Of a stretch of 32,441 nucleotides of DNA, positions 23,127-30,785 are shown piece by piece (positions within the stretch are counted from its first letter, which is position 1; each line of letters starts with the position of its first letter). Both the position numbers and the translations under genes were made by a program. The stretch is from assembly GCA_030430565.1 (NCBI GenBank), contig JAUIKS010000061.1, positions 1 to 32,441 of the forward strand. The letters are read 5' to 3'. The DNA comes from Polyangia bacterium. Lineage in GTDB: Bacteria; Myxococcota_A; Polyangia; Nannocystales; Nannocystaceae. Below the pieces are notes generated by a model. The model was not told where the DNA came from. It was given only the letters and a program-made list of their open reading frames with translations, and searched no databases.

Positions 23127-23458
23127 CCATCGACCCGTCCCCGACAGACCGCGCGCGCGCGGAGCTGCTCACCCTCCGAGTGGAGGGCGCGTCCATGTGG
23201 CCCGCTCTCCGCTCGGGTTCAATTGTACGTGTTGATCCGAACATAAAGACGCCCGCGGTCGGCGACATCGTGGTCGCGCGCCATCCGTTTCATCGCGGTC
23301 TGCAGATCATCAAGCGCGTCGTCGCGCGCGACCCCGACGGCTCGCTGCAGCTGCGCGGGGACAACTGGATCGAGAGCGAGGACTCGGGGGCGCTCGGTCG
23401 CTTCCCCGCGTCGGCGCTCGTCGGCGTCGTCGTCGAGATCGAGCCGCCGCCAGAATAA
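23105..23458 (+). CDS. sodX: SodX-type S26 peptidase for Ni-SOD maturation
   Basis: A 117-residue signal-peptidase-like protease starting at GTG 23105-23107, inside the end of sodN. The catalytic Ser30 is in VEGASMWPALRSG and the catalytic Lys70 in LQIIKRVVARD, the Ser/Lys dyad of family S26; RGDNWIESEDS is the usual third block. There is no membrane helix, as expected for the cytoplasmic Ni-SOD maturation protease, which removes the leader before the nickel-binding His. The overlapping genes indicate translational coupling. Confidence 0.9.
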   Translation: MGDRRRVAIDPSPTDRARAELLTLRVEGASMWPALRSGSIVRVDPNIKTPAVGDIVVARHPFHRGLQIIKRVVARDPDGSLQLRGDNWIESEDSGALGRFPASALVGVVVEIEPPPE

Positions 23459-23519
23459 CCACGCGCCGTCCGGGGCGCCGCTTGACCGCGACCCGCCCGC
23501 GCGGGGAACATCCCGGCGG

Positions 23520-24242
23520 ATGAGCACGCTCTTGGTGATTCGCCACGGCCAGGCCTCGTTTGGCGCCGCCAACTACGACGTCCTCTCCGAGCTGGGCGAG
23601 CGCCAGTCGCAGGAGCTCGGGCGGTACCTCGCGCGCGCGGGCGTCCGCGCCGACGCCGTGTACAGCGGGCCGCTCAAGCGTCAGGTCGACACCGCGAGCC
23701 TGCTCTCCGACGCGCCCCAGTTCCCCGAGGCCCAGGTCGAGCCGCGCTTCAGCGAATTCCCGGCGTTTCGCATCGTCGCGCTCGGGCTGCCGGCGCTGAT
23801 CGAGGCGGGCGCGTTCGAGCCCGAGCGCGCCGCGGCCTTCACCGCCGCCGCCCACGATCCGGTGGGCGAGCGACGGATGTTCGAGACCATGTTCCGGACC
23901 GTCATGCGGGCCTGGGCCGAGGGCGACCCGCGGCTCGCTGCGGCGCTCGCCGAGCTCGAGAGCTTCGCCGACTTCCGCCGCCGCGTGCTCTCCGGGCTCC
24001 ACGACGTCATGCGGGCGCACGGCCGCGGGCAGACGGTGGTCATCGTCACGTCCGCCGGGACCGTCGGCGCCTCGCTCGCGGCCGCGCTCTCGCTCTCCCC
24101 ATGGGAATCGATCAAGGCCAGCCTCGTGGTCGCCAACACCGCGATGACCCGCTTCAAGTACCGCGACGTCGAGGACATCACCCTCGACGCCTTCAACACC
24201 GTGCCCCACCTCCAGCGCCGCGCCCTCCTCACCCTGCGCTGA
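23520..24242 (+). CDS. Histidine phosphatase superfamily protein
   Basis: A 240-residue branch-1 histidine phosphatase. The phospho-accepting His9 is in LVIRHGQASF, and the first-block Arg and a later SGPLKRQVDTA are present. The second catalytic His of classical phosphoglycerate mutases is replaced by Ser178 in IVTSAGTVG; a Ser here is typical of a subfamily often found beside phosphotransferase-fold and acyl-CoA dehydrogenase genes. It lies 31 bp before the fused dehydrogenase/kinase gene, so the two probably act together. A likely role is to remove a phosphate that the kinase-fold domain adds, or to recycle a dead-end phospho-acyl intermediate; this is inference. Confidence 0.88.
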   Translation: MSTLLVIRHGQASFGAANYDVLSELGERQSQELGRYLARAGVRADAVYSGPLKRQVDTASLLSDAPQFPEAQVEPRFSEFPAFRIVALGLPALIEAGAFEPERAAAFTAAAHDPVGERRMFETMFRTVMRAWAEGDPRLAAALAELESFADFRRRVLSGLHDVMRAHGRGQTVVIVTSAGTVGASLAAALSLSPWESIKASLVVANTAMTRFKYRDVEDITLDAFNTVPHLQRRALLTLR

Positions 24243-24273
24243 CCCGCGCGCCCGAAAGGCTGAGCTGATCGTC

Positions 24274-26592
24274 ATGGACTTCTCGATCCCCGAAGCGACC
24301 CAGGACCGACTCGACCACATCCGCGCGTTCCTCCAAGAGCACGTGCTCCCGCTCGAGCCGGTGGTGCTCGCCAACGGCTTCCCGAAGAGCCAGGCCGAGC
24401 TCCAGGGCGCGCGCCAAAAAGCCAAGGACGCCGGCCTCTGGGGTCCGCAGCTGCCCGAGGACATCGGCGGCCTCGGCCTCTCGCTGCTCGAGCACGGCCT
24501 CGTCAGCGAGGTGCTCGGCTACAGCCCGCTGGGTCACTACGTGCTCGGGGCGCAGGCGCCCGACGCCGGCAACATCGAGGTCCTGCACAAGTACGGCACC
24601 GCCGAGCAGAAGGCCCGCTACCTCGCGCCGCTGGCCGACGGCGAGATCCGCAGCTGCTTCTCGATGACCGAGCCCGACAGCCCCGGCTCCAACCCCACGC
24701 AGCTCGAGTGCCGGGCCGAGCGCGACGGCGACCACTGGGTGCTCAACGGTCGCAAGTGGTTCACGAGCTCCGCCGACGGCGCCGCCTTCGCGATCGTCAT
24801 GGCGGTCACCAACCCAGACGCGCCGCCGCACATGCGCGCGAGCATGATCATCGTCCCGACCGACGCGCCCGGCTTCAACCTCGTGCGCAACATCCCGGTC
24901 TTCGGGCACGCCGGCGGCGGCTACGACAGCCACGCCGAGATCGCCTACGAGAACTGCCGCGTGCCGATCGAGAACCTGCTCGGGCCGGAGAACGCCGGCT
25001 TCGTGATCGCGCAGGAGCGCCTCGGCCCCGGCCGCATCCACCACTGCATGCGCTGGATCGGCATCTGCGAGCGCGCCTTCGAGACCATGTGCGCCCGCGC
25101 GGTCGCCCGCAAGCTCGGGCCCGGCGAGACCCTCGCCGACAAGCAGATCATCCAGGCCTGGGTCGCCGAGAGCCGCGCGCAGATCAACGCGGCGCGGCTT
25201 ATGGTCCTTCAGGCAGCCTGGAAGATCGACCACGAGGGCTTCCGCCGCGCCCGCCAGGAGGTCTCGATCATCAAGTTCTACGTCGCCAACGTGATGATGC
25301 AGGTCATCGACCGCGCGATTCAGGTCCACGGCGCGCTCGGCATCACCAACGACACGATCCTCGCCCACTACTACACCCAGGAGCGCGGCGCGCGGATCTA
25401 CGACGGCCCCGACGAGGTGCACAAGATGGTCGTCGCGCGCCGGATCTTCCGCGACTACCGGGCCCGGGCGCCGCAGCGCGAGCAGCCACGCCCGTCCGCC
25501 GAGCGCCCGCCCGCCGACGCGACCGCGCGCTTCGTCGACAAGACCGCGCCCGTGCGCGACGGCGAGGGCCTGCCGCTCGAGGCGCTCGGCCCCTACCTGC
25601 GCGAGCGCCTCGACCAGCCGGCGAGCGCCCAGGTCGTGGTCGAGCAGTTCCCCGGCGGCCACTCCAACCTCACCTACCTGCTGCGCGTCGGCGACCGCGA
25701 GGTCGTGCTGCGGCGCCCGCCGTTCGGGACCAAGGTCAAGCGCGCCCACGACATGGGCCGCGAGCACCGGGTGCTCTCGGCGCTCTCGAAGCACTGGCCG
25801 CTCGCGCCCGCGCCGCTGTTTTACTGCACCGACGAGTCGGTCATCGGCGCCGAGTTCTACGGCATGGAGCGGCGCCGCGGCGTCATCCTGCGCAGACGAC
25901 CGCCGCGCGAGCTGATGGACAGCAACGTCCTCGGCCCCGCGCTCTCGCGCTGCTGCGTCGATACGCTCGCCGACCTGCACAACCTCGACTACGCGGCCGC
26001 GGGGCTCGGCGACCTCGGCAAGCCCGAGGGCTACGTCGAGCGCCAGGTGTCCGGCTGGACCAAGCGCTACTTCGGCTCGAAGACCGACGAGATCCCGGCG
26101 GTCGAGACCGTAGCGACCTGGCTTAAGGAGAACATGCCGAAGTCGGGCCCGCCCGCGCTGATCCACAACGACTTCAAGTTCGACAACATGGTCCTCGACC
26201 CCGGCGACCTCACGCGCGTGACCGCCGTGCTCGACTGGGAGATGGCGACCGTCGGCGACCCGCTCATGGATCTCGGGACCGCGCTCTGCTACTGGATCGA
26301 GCGCGACGATCCGGACCCGATGAAGATGATCAGCTTCGGCCCGACCACGCTGCCGGGCTTCTGGACGCGCAAGCAGGTCGCCGCGCGCTACGCCGAGAAG
26401 ACCGGGCGCGCGCTGGACGACATCGTGTTCTACTACTGCTTCGGCCTGTTTAAGACCGCCGTCGTCACCCAGCAGATCTACTACCGCTTCGCCAAGGGCC
26501 TCACCCAAGACCCGCGCTTCGCCATGATGATCGAGGCGACCAAGATCCTCTCTGGTCAGGCCGAGCGCTACCTCGGCGCGAAGTCGCTCTAG
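24274..26592 (+). CDS. Acyl-CoA dehydrogenase fused to APH-fold kinase (ACAD10/11-like, reversed order)
   Basis: A 772-residue two-domain enzyme. Residues 1-400 are an acyl-CoA dehydrogenase: FSMTEPDSPGSNPTQ, the FAD-binding region, and RIYDGPDEVHKMVVARR, where Asp377 replaces the usual catalytic Glu, exactly as in the ACAD10/ACAD11 group. A Pro/Arg-rich linker follows. Residues 447-772 form an aminoglycoside-phosphotransferase-like kinase: FPGGHSNLTYLL (459-470), VVLRRPPFG, the catalytic loop HNDFKFDN (631-638, Asp633) and the metal loop LDWEMATVGDP (653-663). In human ACAD10/11 the kinase domain precedes the dehydrogenase; here the order is reversed. The related bacterial pair LvaA/LvaC degrades 4-hydroxyacyl-CoA through a 4-phosphoacyl-CoA, so a similar role is likely. 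A histidine phosphatase gene lies just upstream. Confidence 0.92.
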   Translation: MDFSIPEATQDRLDHIRAFLQEHVLPLEPVVLANGFPKSQAELQGARQKAKDAGLWGPQLPEDIGGLGLSLLEHGLVSEVLGYSPLGHYVLGAQAPDAGNIEVLHKYGTAEQKARYLAPLADGEIRSCFSMTEPDSPGSNPTQLECRAERDGDHWVLNGRKWFTSSADGAAFAIVMAVTNPDAPPHMRASMIIVPTDAPGFNLVRNIPVFGHAGGGYDSHAEIAYENCRVPIENLLGPENAGFVIAQERLGPGRIHHCMRWIGICERAFETMCARAVARKLGPGETLADKQIIQAWVAESRAQINAARLMVLQAAWKIDHEGFRRARQEVSIIKFYVANVMMQVIDRAIQVHGALGITNDTILAHYYTQERGARIYDGPDEVHKMVVARRIFRDYRARAPQREQPRPSAERPPADATARFVDKTAPVRDGEGLPLEALGPYLRERLDQPASAQVVVEQFPGGHSNLTYLLRVGDREVVLRRPPFGTKVKRAHDMGREHRVLSALSKHWPLAPAPLFYCTDESVIGAEFYGMERRRGVILRRRPPRELMDSNVLGPALSRCCVDTLADLHNLDYAAAGLGDLGKPEGYVERQVSGWTKRYFGSKTDEIPAVETVATWLKENMPKSGPPALIHNDFKFDNMVLDPGDLTRVTAVLDWEMATVGDPLMDLGTALCYWIERDDPDPMKMISFGPTTLPGFWTRKQVAARYAEKTGRALDDIVFYYCFGLFKTAVVTQQIYYRFAKGLTQDPRFAMMIEATKILSGQAERYLGAKSL

Positions 26593-26662
26593 CCCGTGTC
26601 AGACGCGCTCCTAAGCTAGCCCGGTAACGCCGGCGGAGCGCGCGGCGTTCGACTCTCTCGAG

Positions 26663-27223
26663 ATGACACACGCCGCCGACCGCTCGCTCCTCCGCGCCCC
26701 CCTCCACGCCCTCTGCCTCGGCGGCGCGCTGCTCTTGCTGCCCGCCTGCGGCGACTCGGGTGGCGGCACCGACAGCGAGGGCGACAGCGACCCCTCGGCG
26801 GGCGGCGAGACCGGCGCGGCCGACTCCGTGCCGCCGACCGACGGCGACGCGCTGCTCGCGTGGCTCGAGGCGGGGGAGTACCTGGGCTGGCACGCCGAGA
26901 CCGCGCCCCACGACTCCGCCGGTCCGCACTTCGGGACCGTGCGCACCTACGTCAACCAGCAGCTGTTCGACTCGCTCGAGGCCGGCGACGCGACGCACCC
27001 CGTGGACGCGGCCGCCGTGAAGGAGCTCTACGGCAGCGGCGACGCCGTGCTCGGCTGGGCGGTGGAGGTCAAGACCCAGGCCGACAGCGCCGACGGCGAC
27101 GGCTGGTACTGGTACGAGAAATTTAACGACCAGATGTTCGCGGACGGCGAAGGCGCCTCGCTCTGCACCGACTGCCACGTCGGCGGCGCCGACTACGTGC
27201 TGACCCCGTTCCCGCTGCAGTGA
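26663..27223 (+). CDS. Lipoprotein with one CxxCH heme motif, cytochrome P460-like
   Basis: A 186-residue lipoprotein. The signal peptide ends in the lipobox LLPAC (Cys29), followed by a Gly/Ser/Asp/Glu linker. The C-terminal part has YVNQQLFDSL, LGWAVEVKTQA, GWYWYEKFND and finally SLCTDCHVGGADYVLTPFPL with a CxxCH heme-attachment motif (168-172). This order (strand-rich body, aromatic WYWYEK, terminal CxxCH) resembles cytochrome P460-type proteins, which are common as lipoproteins in this group. The function is probably periplasmic redox chemistry; assignment to P460 rather than another single-heme family is tentative. It lies 70 bp after the fused enzyme and has its own signal peptide, so it need not share the pathway. 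Confidence 0.7.
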   Translation: MTHAADRSLLRAPLHALCLGGALLLLPACGDSGGGTDSEGDSDPSAGGETGAADSVPPTDGDALLAWLEAGEYLGWHAETAPHDSAGPHFGTVRTYVNQQLFDSLEAGDATHPVDAAAVKELYGSGDAVLGWAVEVKTQADSADGDGWYWYEKFNDQMFADGEGASLCTDCHVGGADYVLTPFPLQ

Positions 27224-27379
27224 TCGGGCAGCCTGTCAAGCGAGTCCTCGGCGCGCGTGCGGCATAATACCGCGATGTGCGCCCTGCCGGCGCGGCGCGA
27301 CCGAGGTTTTGTCGCGCGCGGACCGTCGGCCGTGTATCGCGGCGCTGATGGTTACCGGTCAGACGCGGAGAGAAGCGAG

Positions 27380-27385
27380 TAGAAT
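27380..27385 (+). promoter_or_regulatory. -10 box of the 6S RNA promoter
   Basis: TAGAAT lies six bases before the predicted 5' end of the 6S RNA, the right place for a housekeeping -10 element. No good -35 hexamer is seen at 16-18 bases upstream (CGGTCA or GGTCAG is the best). Confidence 0.45.
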
Positions 27386-27390
27386 GGAGG

Positions 27391-27575
27391 GGAGCTGGTC
27401 GCTCGTCATCGCAGGCCTCAAGTTCTACCTACATTCTGTTCAACCAGGGAGCCGCCTCTGATCACAGGTGTGCAGGCTCGTTCGACGAGAAGCCCGACGG
27501 GGTTAACGTGGCGCCCACCTACTTGTGTAGGGGTTGAACTTCAAGCCAGCAGCGAGCGACCGGCTCTGTTTTTAT
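27391..27575 (+). ncRNA. ssrS: 6S RNA
   Basis: About 180 nt of non-coding sequence with 6S RNA architecture. The ends pair in a continuous 14-bp closing stem (27392-27405 with 27553-27566, one G-U). Next inward lie shorter stems (AAGTT with AACTT, CCTACA with TGTAGG) and then a large central bubble. The apical arm GGCTCGTTCGACGAGAAGCC closely resembles the terminal hairpin of E. coli 6S RNA (GCUCG...CGAGAAGCC). The 3' stem is followed by five T residues (27569-27573), giving a terminator. A TAGAAT box precedes the 5' end. 6S RNA mimics an open promoter and sequesters housekeeping RNA polymerase in stationary phase. It ends 15 bp before the convergent stop of gltX. Exact ends are estimates. 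Confidence 0.8.
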
Positions 27576-27587
27576 TGTTGCGCGACG

Positions 27588-29234
27588 CTACGCGCCCTCG
27601 GCCCCGCTGTCCTTCGGGACATCCTTCGCCGGCGCGGGCGTGCTGTCCTTTGAGTCGGCTGACGCCTGCGCGCCGGGGTGCCGCGTGCCCTTGTCGCGCT
27701 TCTTCTTGTCCTTCTTCTTCTTGTCCTTCTTGGGCTTCGGCTGCGCGTGCGGCTGCGCCGGCTTCGCCTCCTCCTCGGGCATCGCCTTGATCACCTTGAT
27801 CGCGTCGCGGATCCGCATGCGCACGCGATCCTTGCCGACCGCCGCCATGGTCTCGAACAGCCCGGGCGCCGCCGTCCGCCCGGTCACCGTGACGCGCAGC
27901 AGCCCGAAGATCTCGCGCGTCTTCCAGGCGTGGCGCTCACAGAAGCCGCGCGAGAACGCCTCGAGGCCCTCGGCCTTGAAGCCGCGCGCGCCGGGGTCCT
28001 TCTCGATCTCCTCGAGGTAGACGCCGAGGATCTTGGCGACGTCGGCGAGCGCGCGCTTCTTGACCCGGAACTTGTGCTGCACCGGGCCGTAGTCGAGCGT
28101 GCCGCCGAAGAAGAACGAGACGTAGGGGATGAAGTCGTCGAGGTGGTTGATGCGCTCGTGGACGAGCGCCGCGAGCTCGCGGATGCGCTCGGGCGCGAGC
28201 ACGCGGGTCTGCAGCCGCGTGACGAAGTCGTCGAGCGAGAGGCTGCGGATGTCGTCGCCGTTAAAGGCCTCGAGCTTGCGCGGGTCGAAGACCGGCCCGC
28301 CGACGCTGACGCGCGACCACTCGAACTTCTCGATCATCTCGTCGAGCGTGAAGCGGTCGCGGTCGTCCGCGATGCTGAAGCCGAGGGTCGCCAGGAAGTT
28401 CAAGAAGGTCTCGGGCAGGATCCCGAGCTCGCGGTAGTGGTCGATCGAGACCGGGTTGCGACGCTTCGAGAGCTTCGACTTGTCGGCGTTGCGCAGCAGC
28501 CCCAGGTGGTAGAAGCTCGGCGGCTCCCAGCCGAAGGCCGCGTACAGCAGCACGTGCTTGGGCGTCGACGTGATCCACTCCTCGCCGCGGATGACGTGGG
28601 TGATGCCCATCAGATGGTCATCGACGACGTTGGCGAGGTGATAGGTCGGGTAGCCGTCGGACTTGAGGATCACGGCGTCGTCGATCAGCCGGTTCTCGAA
28701 CCGGACCTCGCCGCGCAGGCCGTCGACGACGACGGTCTCGCCCTCGCGCGGGACCTTGAGGCGGACGACGTGGGCCTCGCCCGCGCGCGCGCGCGCCTCG
28801 GCCTGCTCGCGGGGGAGGTCGCGGTATCGCCCGTCGTAGGCGGTCGCGCGCTGCTCGGCCTTCTGCGTCTGCCGCATCTCCTCGAGCTCTTCTTTGGTCG
28901 CGAAGCAGCGGTAGGCCTCGCCGGTTTCGAGCAGACGGTCGATGTGCTCGCGGTAGATCTCGAGGCGCTCGGATTGCCGGTAAGGACCACAAGGACCGCC
29001 GATATCGGGCCCCTCGTCCCATTTAAGGCCGAGCCAGCGCAGCGCGGCGAAGATCGCCTCCTCGCTGCCACGGGTCGAGCGCGCTTGGTCCGTGTCCTCG
29101 ATCCGGATGATGAACTGCCCGCCGTGCTTGCGCGCGAACACGTAATTAAACAGCCCGATATAGGCTGTCCCAACGTGCGGATCGCCCGTCGGGCTGGGCG
29201 CAATTCGAACCCTCGGCGGCTTTATCCCGTCCAT
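27588..29234 (-). CDS. gltX: Glutamyl-tRNA synthetase with lysine-rich C-terminal tail
   Basis: A 548-residue class I synthetase that charges glutamate onto tRNA. The HIGH-type motif is SPTGDPHVGTAY (14-25) and the KMSKS-type motif is KLSKR at 254-258. The zinc-type Cys cluster of some GluRS enzymes is not seen. The catalytic and anticodon-binding regions end near residue 485, a normal length; the final ~60 residues are an added tail rich in Lys, Asp and Pro (KPKKDKKKKDKKKRDKG then an Ala/Ser/Asp/Pro stretch). Such tails may bind tRNA or other nucleic acid. The gene is divergent from the Cache-domain gene by 48 bp and convergent with the 6S RNA gene. Confidence 0.96.
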   Translation of the reverse strand: MDGIKPPRVRIAPSPTGDPHVGTAYIGLFNYVFARKHGGQFIIRIEDTDQARSTRGSEEAIFAALRWLGLKWDEGPDIGGPCGPYRQSERLEIYREHIDRLLETGEAYRCFATKEELEEMRQTQKAEQRATAYDGRYRDLPREQAEARARAGEAHVVRLKVPREGETVVVDGLRGEVRFENRLIDDAVILKSDGYPTYHLANVVDDHLMGITHVIRGEEWITSTPKHVLLYAAFGWEPPSFYHLGLLRNADKSKLSKRRNPVSIDHYRELGILPETFLNFLATLGFSIADDRDRFTLDEMIEKFEWSRVSVGGPVFDPRKLEAFNGDDIRSLSLDDFVTRLQTRVLAPERIRELAALVHERINHLDDFIPYVSFFFGGTLDYGPVQHKFRVKKRALADVAKILGVYLEEIEKDPGARGFKAEGLEAFSRGFCERHAWKTREIFGLLRVTVTGRTAAPGLFETMAAVGKDRVRMRIRDAIKVIKAMPEEEAKPAQPHAQPKPKKDKKKKDKKKRDKGTRHPGAQASADSKDSTPAPAKDVPKDSGAEGA

Positions 29235-29282
29235 GCGCCTGTCCCTACCACGAGCCGCGAGCCGCCGTTACACTGGCCACAC

Positions 29283-30092
29283 GTGAGCGAAGTGACGAGC
29301 GAAAATAGAGTCATCGACGCGATTTGGTCGGTGATGAAGCGCCGGATCGTGGACCGCGGCGTCGCGGCGACCGAGCTCGCCGAGCAGCTGCTCTACAGTC
29401 ACGGCAACCTGCATCGGACCGAGACCGAGCTTCGGGCCGGCGACCGCGTGCTCAACAACGACACCGAGCTGCTGGGCCGCATCGGCAAGGCCGCGAGCAT
29501 GGGCATCTCGCTCTACCTCGGGAACCGCCGAATCGCCTCGCTCGCGGTCCTCGACGCCGGCAAGGCCGCTGAGATCGGCGGCTTCGCCGACGCCATCTTG
29601 GTCGACACCGTGCTGCGCAAGCGCGAGGTCTTCAAGGGCACGCTGACCCAGGCCAACCGCAAGCTGCTCGTCGTCGCCCGCCCGCTCTACGTCACGAGCG
29701 CGCCCGACGACAACGGGCCCATCGGCATGATCGAGGCCTTCCAGGACGAAGACACCCTCCTGGAGATGATGGCGGTCAGCACGCGGATCGGCCGCGACAA
29801 GCAGACCAGCGCGCGGCAAAAACACGCCGACGAGATGGAGTCGATCATCGACTTCCTCGACGATGTCGCGCGTCGCCTCCAGCTCCTCGCGCTCAACGGC
29901 AACATCATCGCCGCCCAGGCTGGCGAGCAGGGACGCGCGTTTCGCGTGGTTTGCCGCGAGCTGGGAACCCTGGCCGACCGCGCGAAGGGCAACGTCACGA
30001 AGGTCCGAAAGCTCATGCACACGATGGGCCTGGAAATCTCCGACGAGGCCGATCTCGTGCACGCGCTCTCGAGCACGGACGCCGCGTCGTAG
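29283..30092 (+). CDS. Soluble Cache-like sensor with chemoreceptor-tip helix
   Basis: A 269-residue protein starting at GTG 29283-29285; the same frame stays open far upstream, but that part is the shadow of gltX. Residues about 35-160 resemble a single Cache-type sensor domain (VLNNDTELLGRIGKAASMGI, then SLYLGNRRIASLAVLD and ...VARPLYV...GPIGMIEAF). Residues 180-245 form a long helix with LQLLALNGNIIAAQAGEQGR, then AFRVVCRELGTLADRAKG, which matches the hairpin tip of methyl-accepting chemotaxis proteins that contacts CheA and CheW. There are no membrane helices and no HAMP domain, and the signalling helix is far shorter than in true receptors. It may be a cytoplasmic sensor that plugs into a chemosensory array. 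It stands alone, divergent from gltX. Confidence 0.75.
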   Translation: MSEVTSENRVIDAIWSVMKRRIVDRGVAATELAEQLLYSHGNLHRTETELRAGDRVLNNDTELLGRIGKAASMGISLYLGNRRIASLAVLDAGKAAEIGGFADAILVDTVLRKREVFKGTLTQANRKLLVVARPLYVTSAPDDNGPIGMIEAFQDEDTLLEMMAVSTRIGRDKQTSARQKHADEMESIIDFLDDVARRLQLLALNGNIIAAQAGEQGRAFRVVCRELGTLADRAKGNVTKVRKLMHTMGLEISDEADLVHALSSTDAAS

Positions 30093-30785
30093 CCCCCGCT
30101 TCAAGAACCGCGCGCCGTAGAGCGACCCCGCGGGATCGCGGCGAGCGTCGAGCGGCAAGAACTGCGTCTGGGCGACACACCGCGACGTCCGACGACGGTA
30201 GATCGACGTTGGAGATCACCGCCGCGATCACTTTGCGGACACCAGCAACATTTGCGCCATCTCCGCGCTGTTGTGCGTTCTGGAACCCGCGTACCAGGCC
30301 GCAATTGCGGCCGAAGCACAAAACCGCGTCGTTCGCGCAACCACTTTTTGACTCGGGAGCAACACCGCGACCGCTTGACTTCGGTCCCGACGTCTGGCGT
30401 TCCCCAGCGTCTGGCGGTCACGAATCCAACTGCGCCGACGGCGAACACGAAGACTCGACGCCGCTGCTGAGGTCCCGCACAGCGCCAGCGCGCGGTCGTT
30501 CGAGCTCCGGAAGGTCGGGCGCGCGTGCCCATCCACCGTGGCCCGAATCCTCACGAAACTCGTCTCGAGGCGAGGGTCGACGCGGGCGAAACGATCACGC
30601 GATCCCCGGGCGATCGCCCCGCGAGACCCCGGGATCAGGGTCGTTTCTCTCTGTATTTTCAGCGTCGTCAGTGCTATGCGAGATTCACCAGTGCTTACGG
30701 ACCTCGCAAAAATCAGCGCGCGTACGCGGGCGAACACCTGCGATGGTCAATATCGTGAAACTGGCAATTGCGTCGGAGTTTGACG
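30093..30785. other. Region without recognised genes
   Basis: About 690 bp with no gene I can support; the open frames here are Arg/Ser-rich in every direction and lack ribosome-binding sites. An imperfect hairpin built on GATCCC...GGGATC lies at 30601-30636 and is followed by a T-rich stretch (TCGTTTCTCTCTGTATTTT), so a terminator or a small RNA is possible. The GC content falls towards the start of the next gene, where its promoter should lie. Confidence 0.4.

Noticed and set aside
24229..26508. 759-codon minus-strand frame opposite the ACAD-kinase gene
   Set aside because: Composition typical of antisense GC-rich DNA; the plus strand carries all catalytic motifs.
27678..29282. Upstream extension of the Cache-like protein frame through gltX
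   Set aside because: Antisense to gltX, which has intact synthetase motifs; protein-like sequence begins only at about 29283.
30228..30737. 169-codon minus-strand frame in the gap before the zinc-ribbon gene
   Set aside because: Ser/Arg-rich throughout with no ribosome-binding site or domain; random open frame is the simpler explanation.
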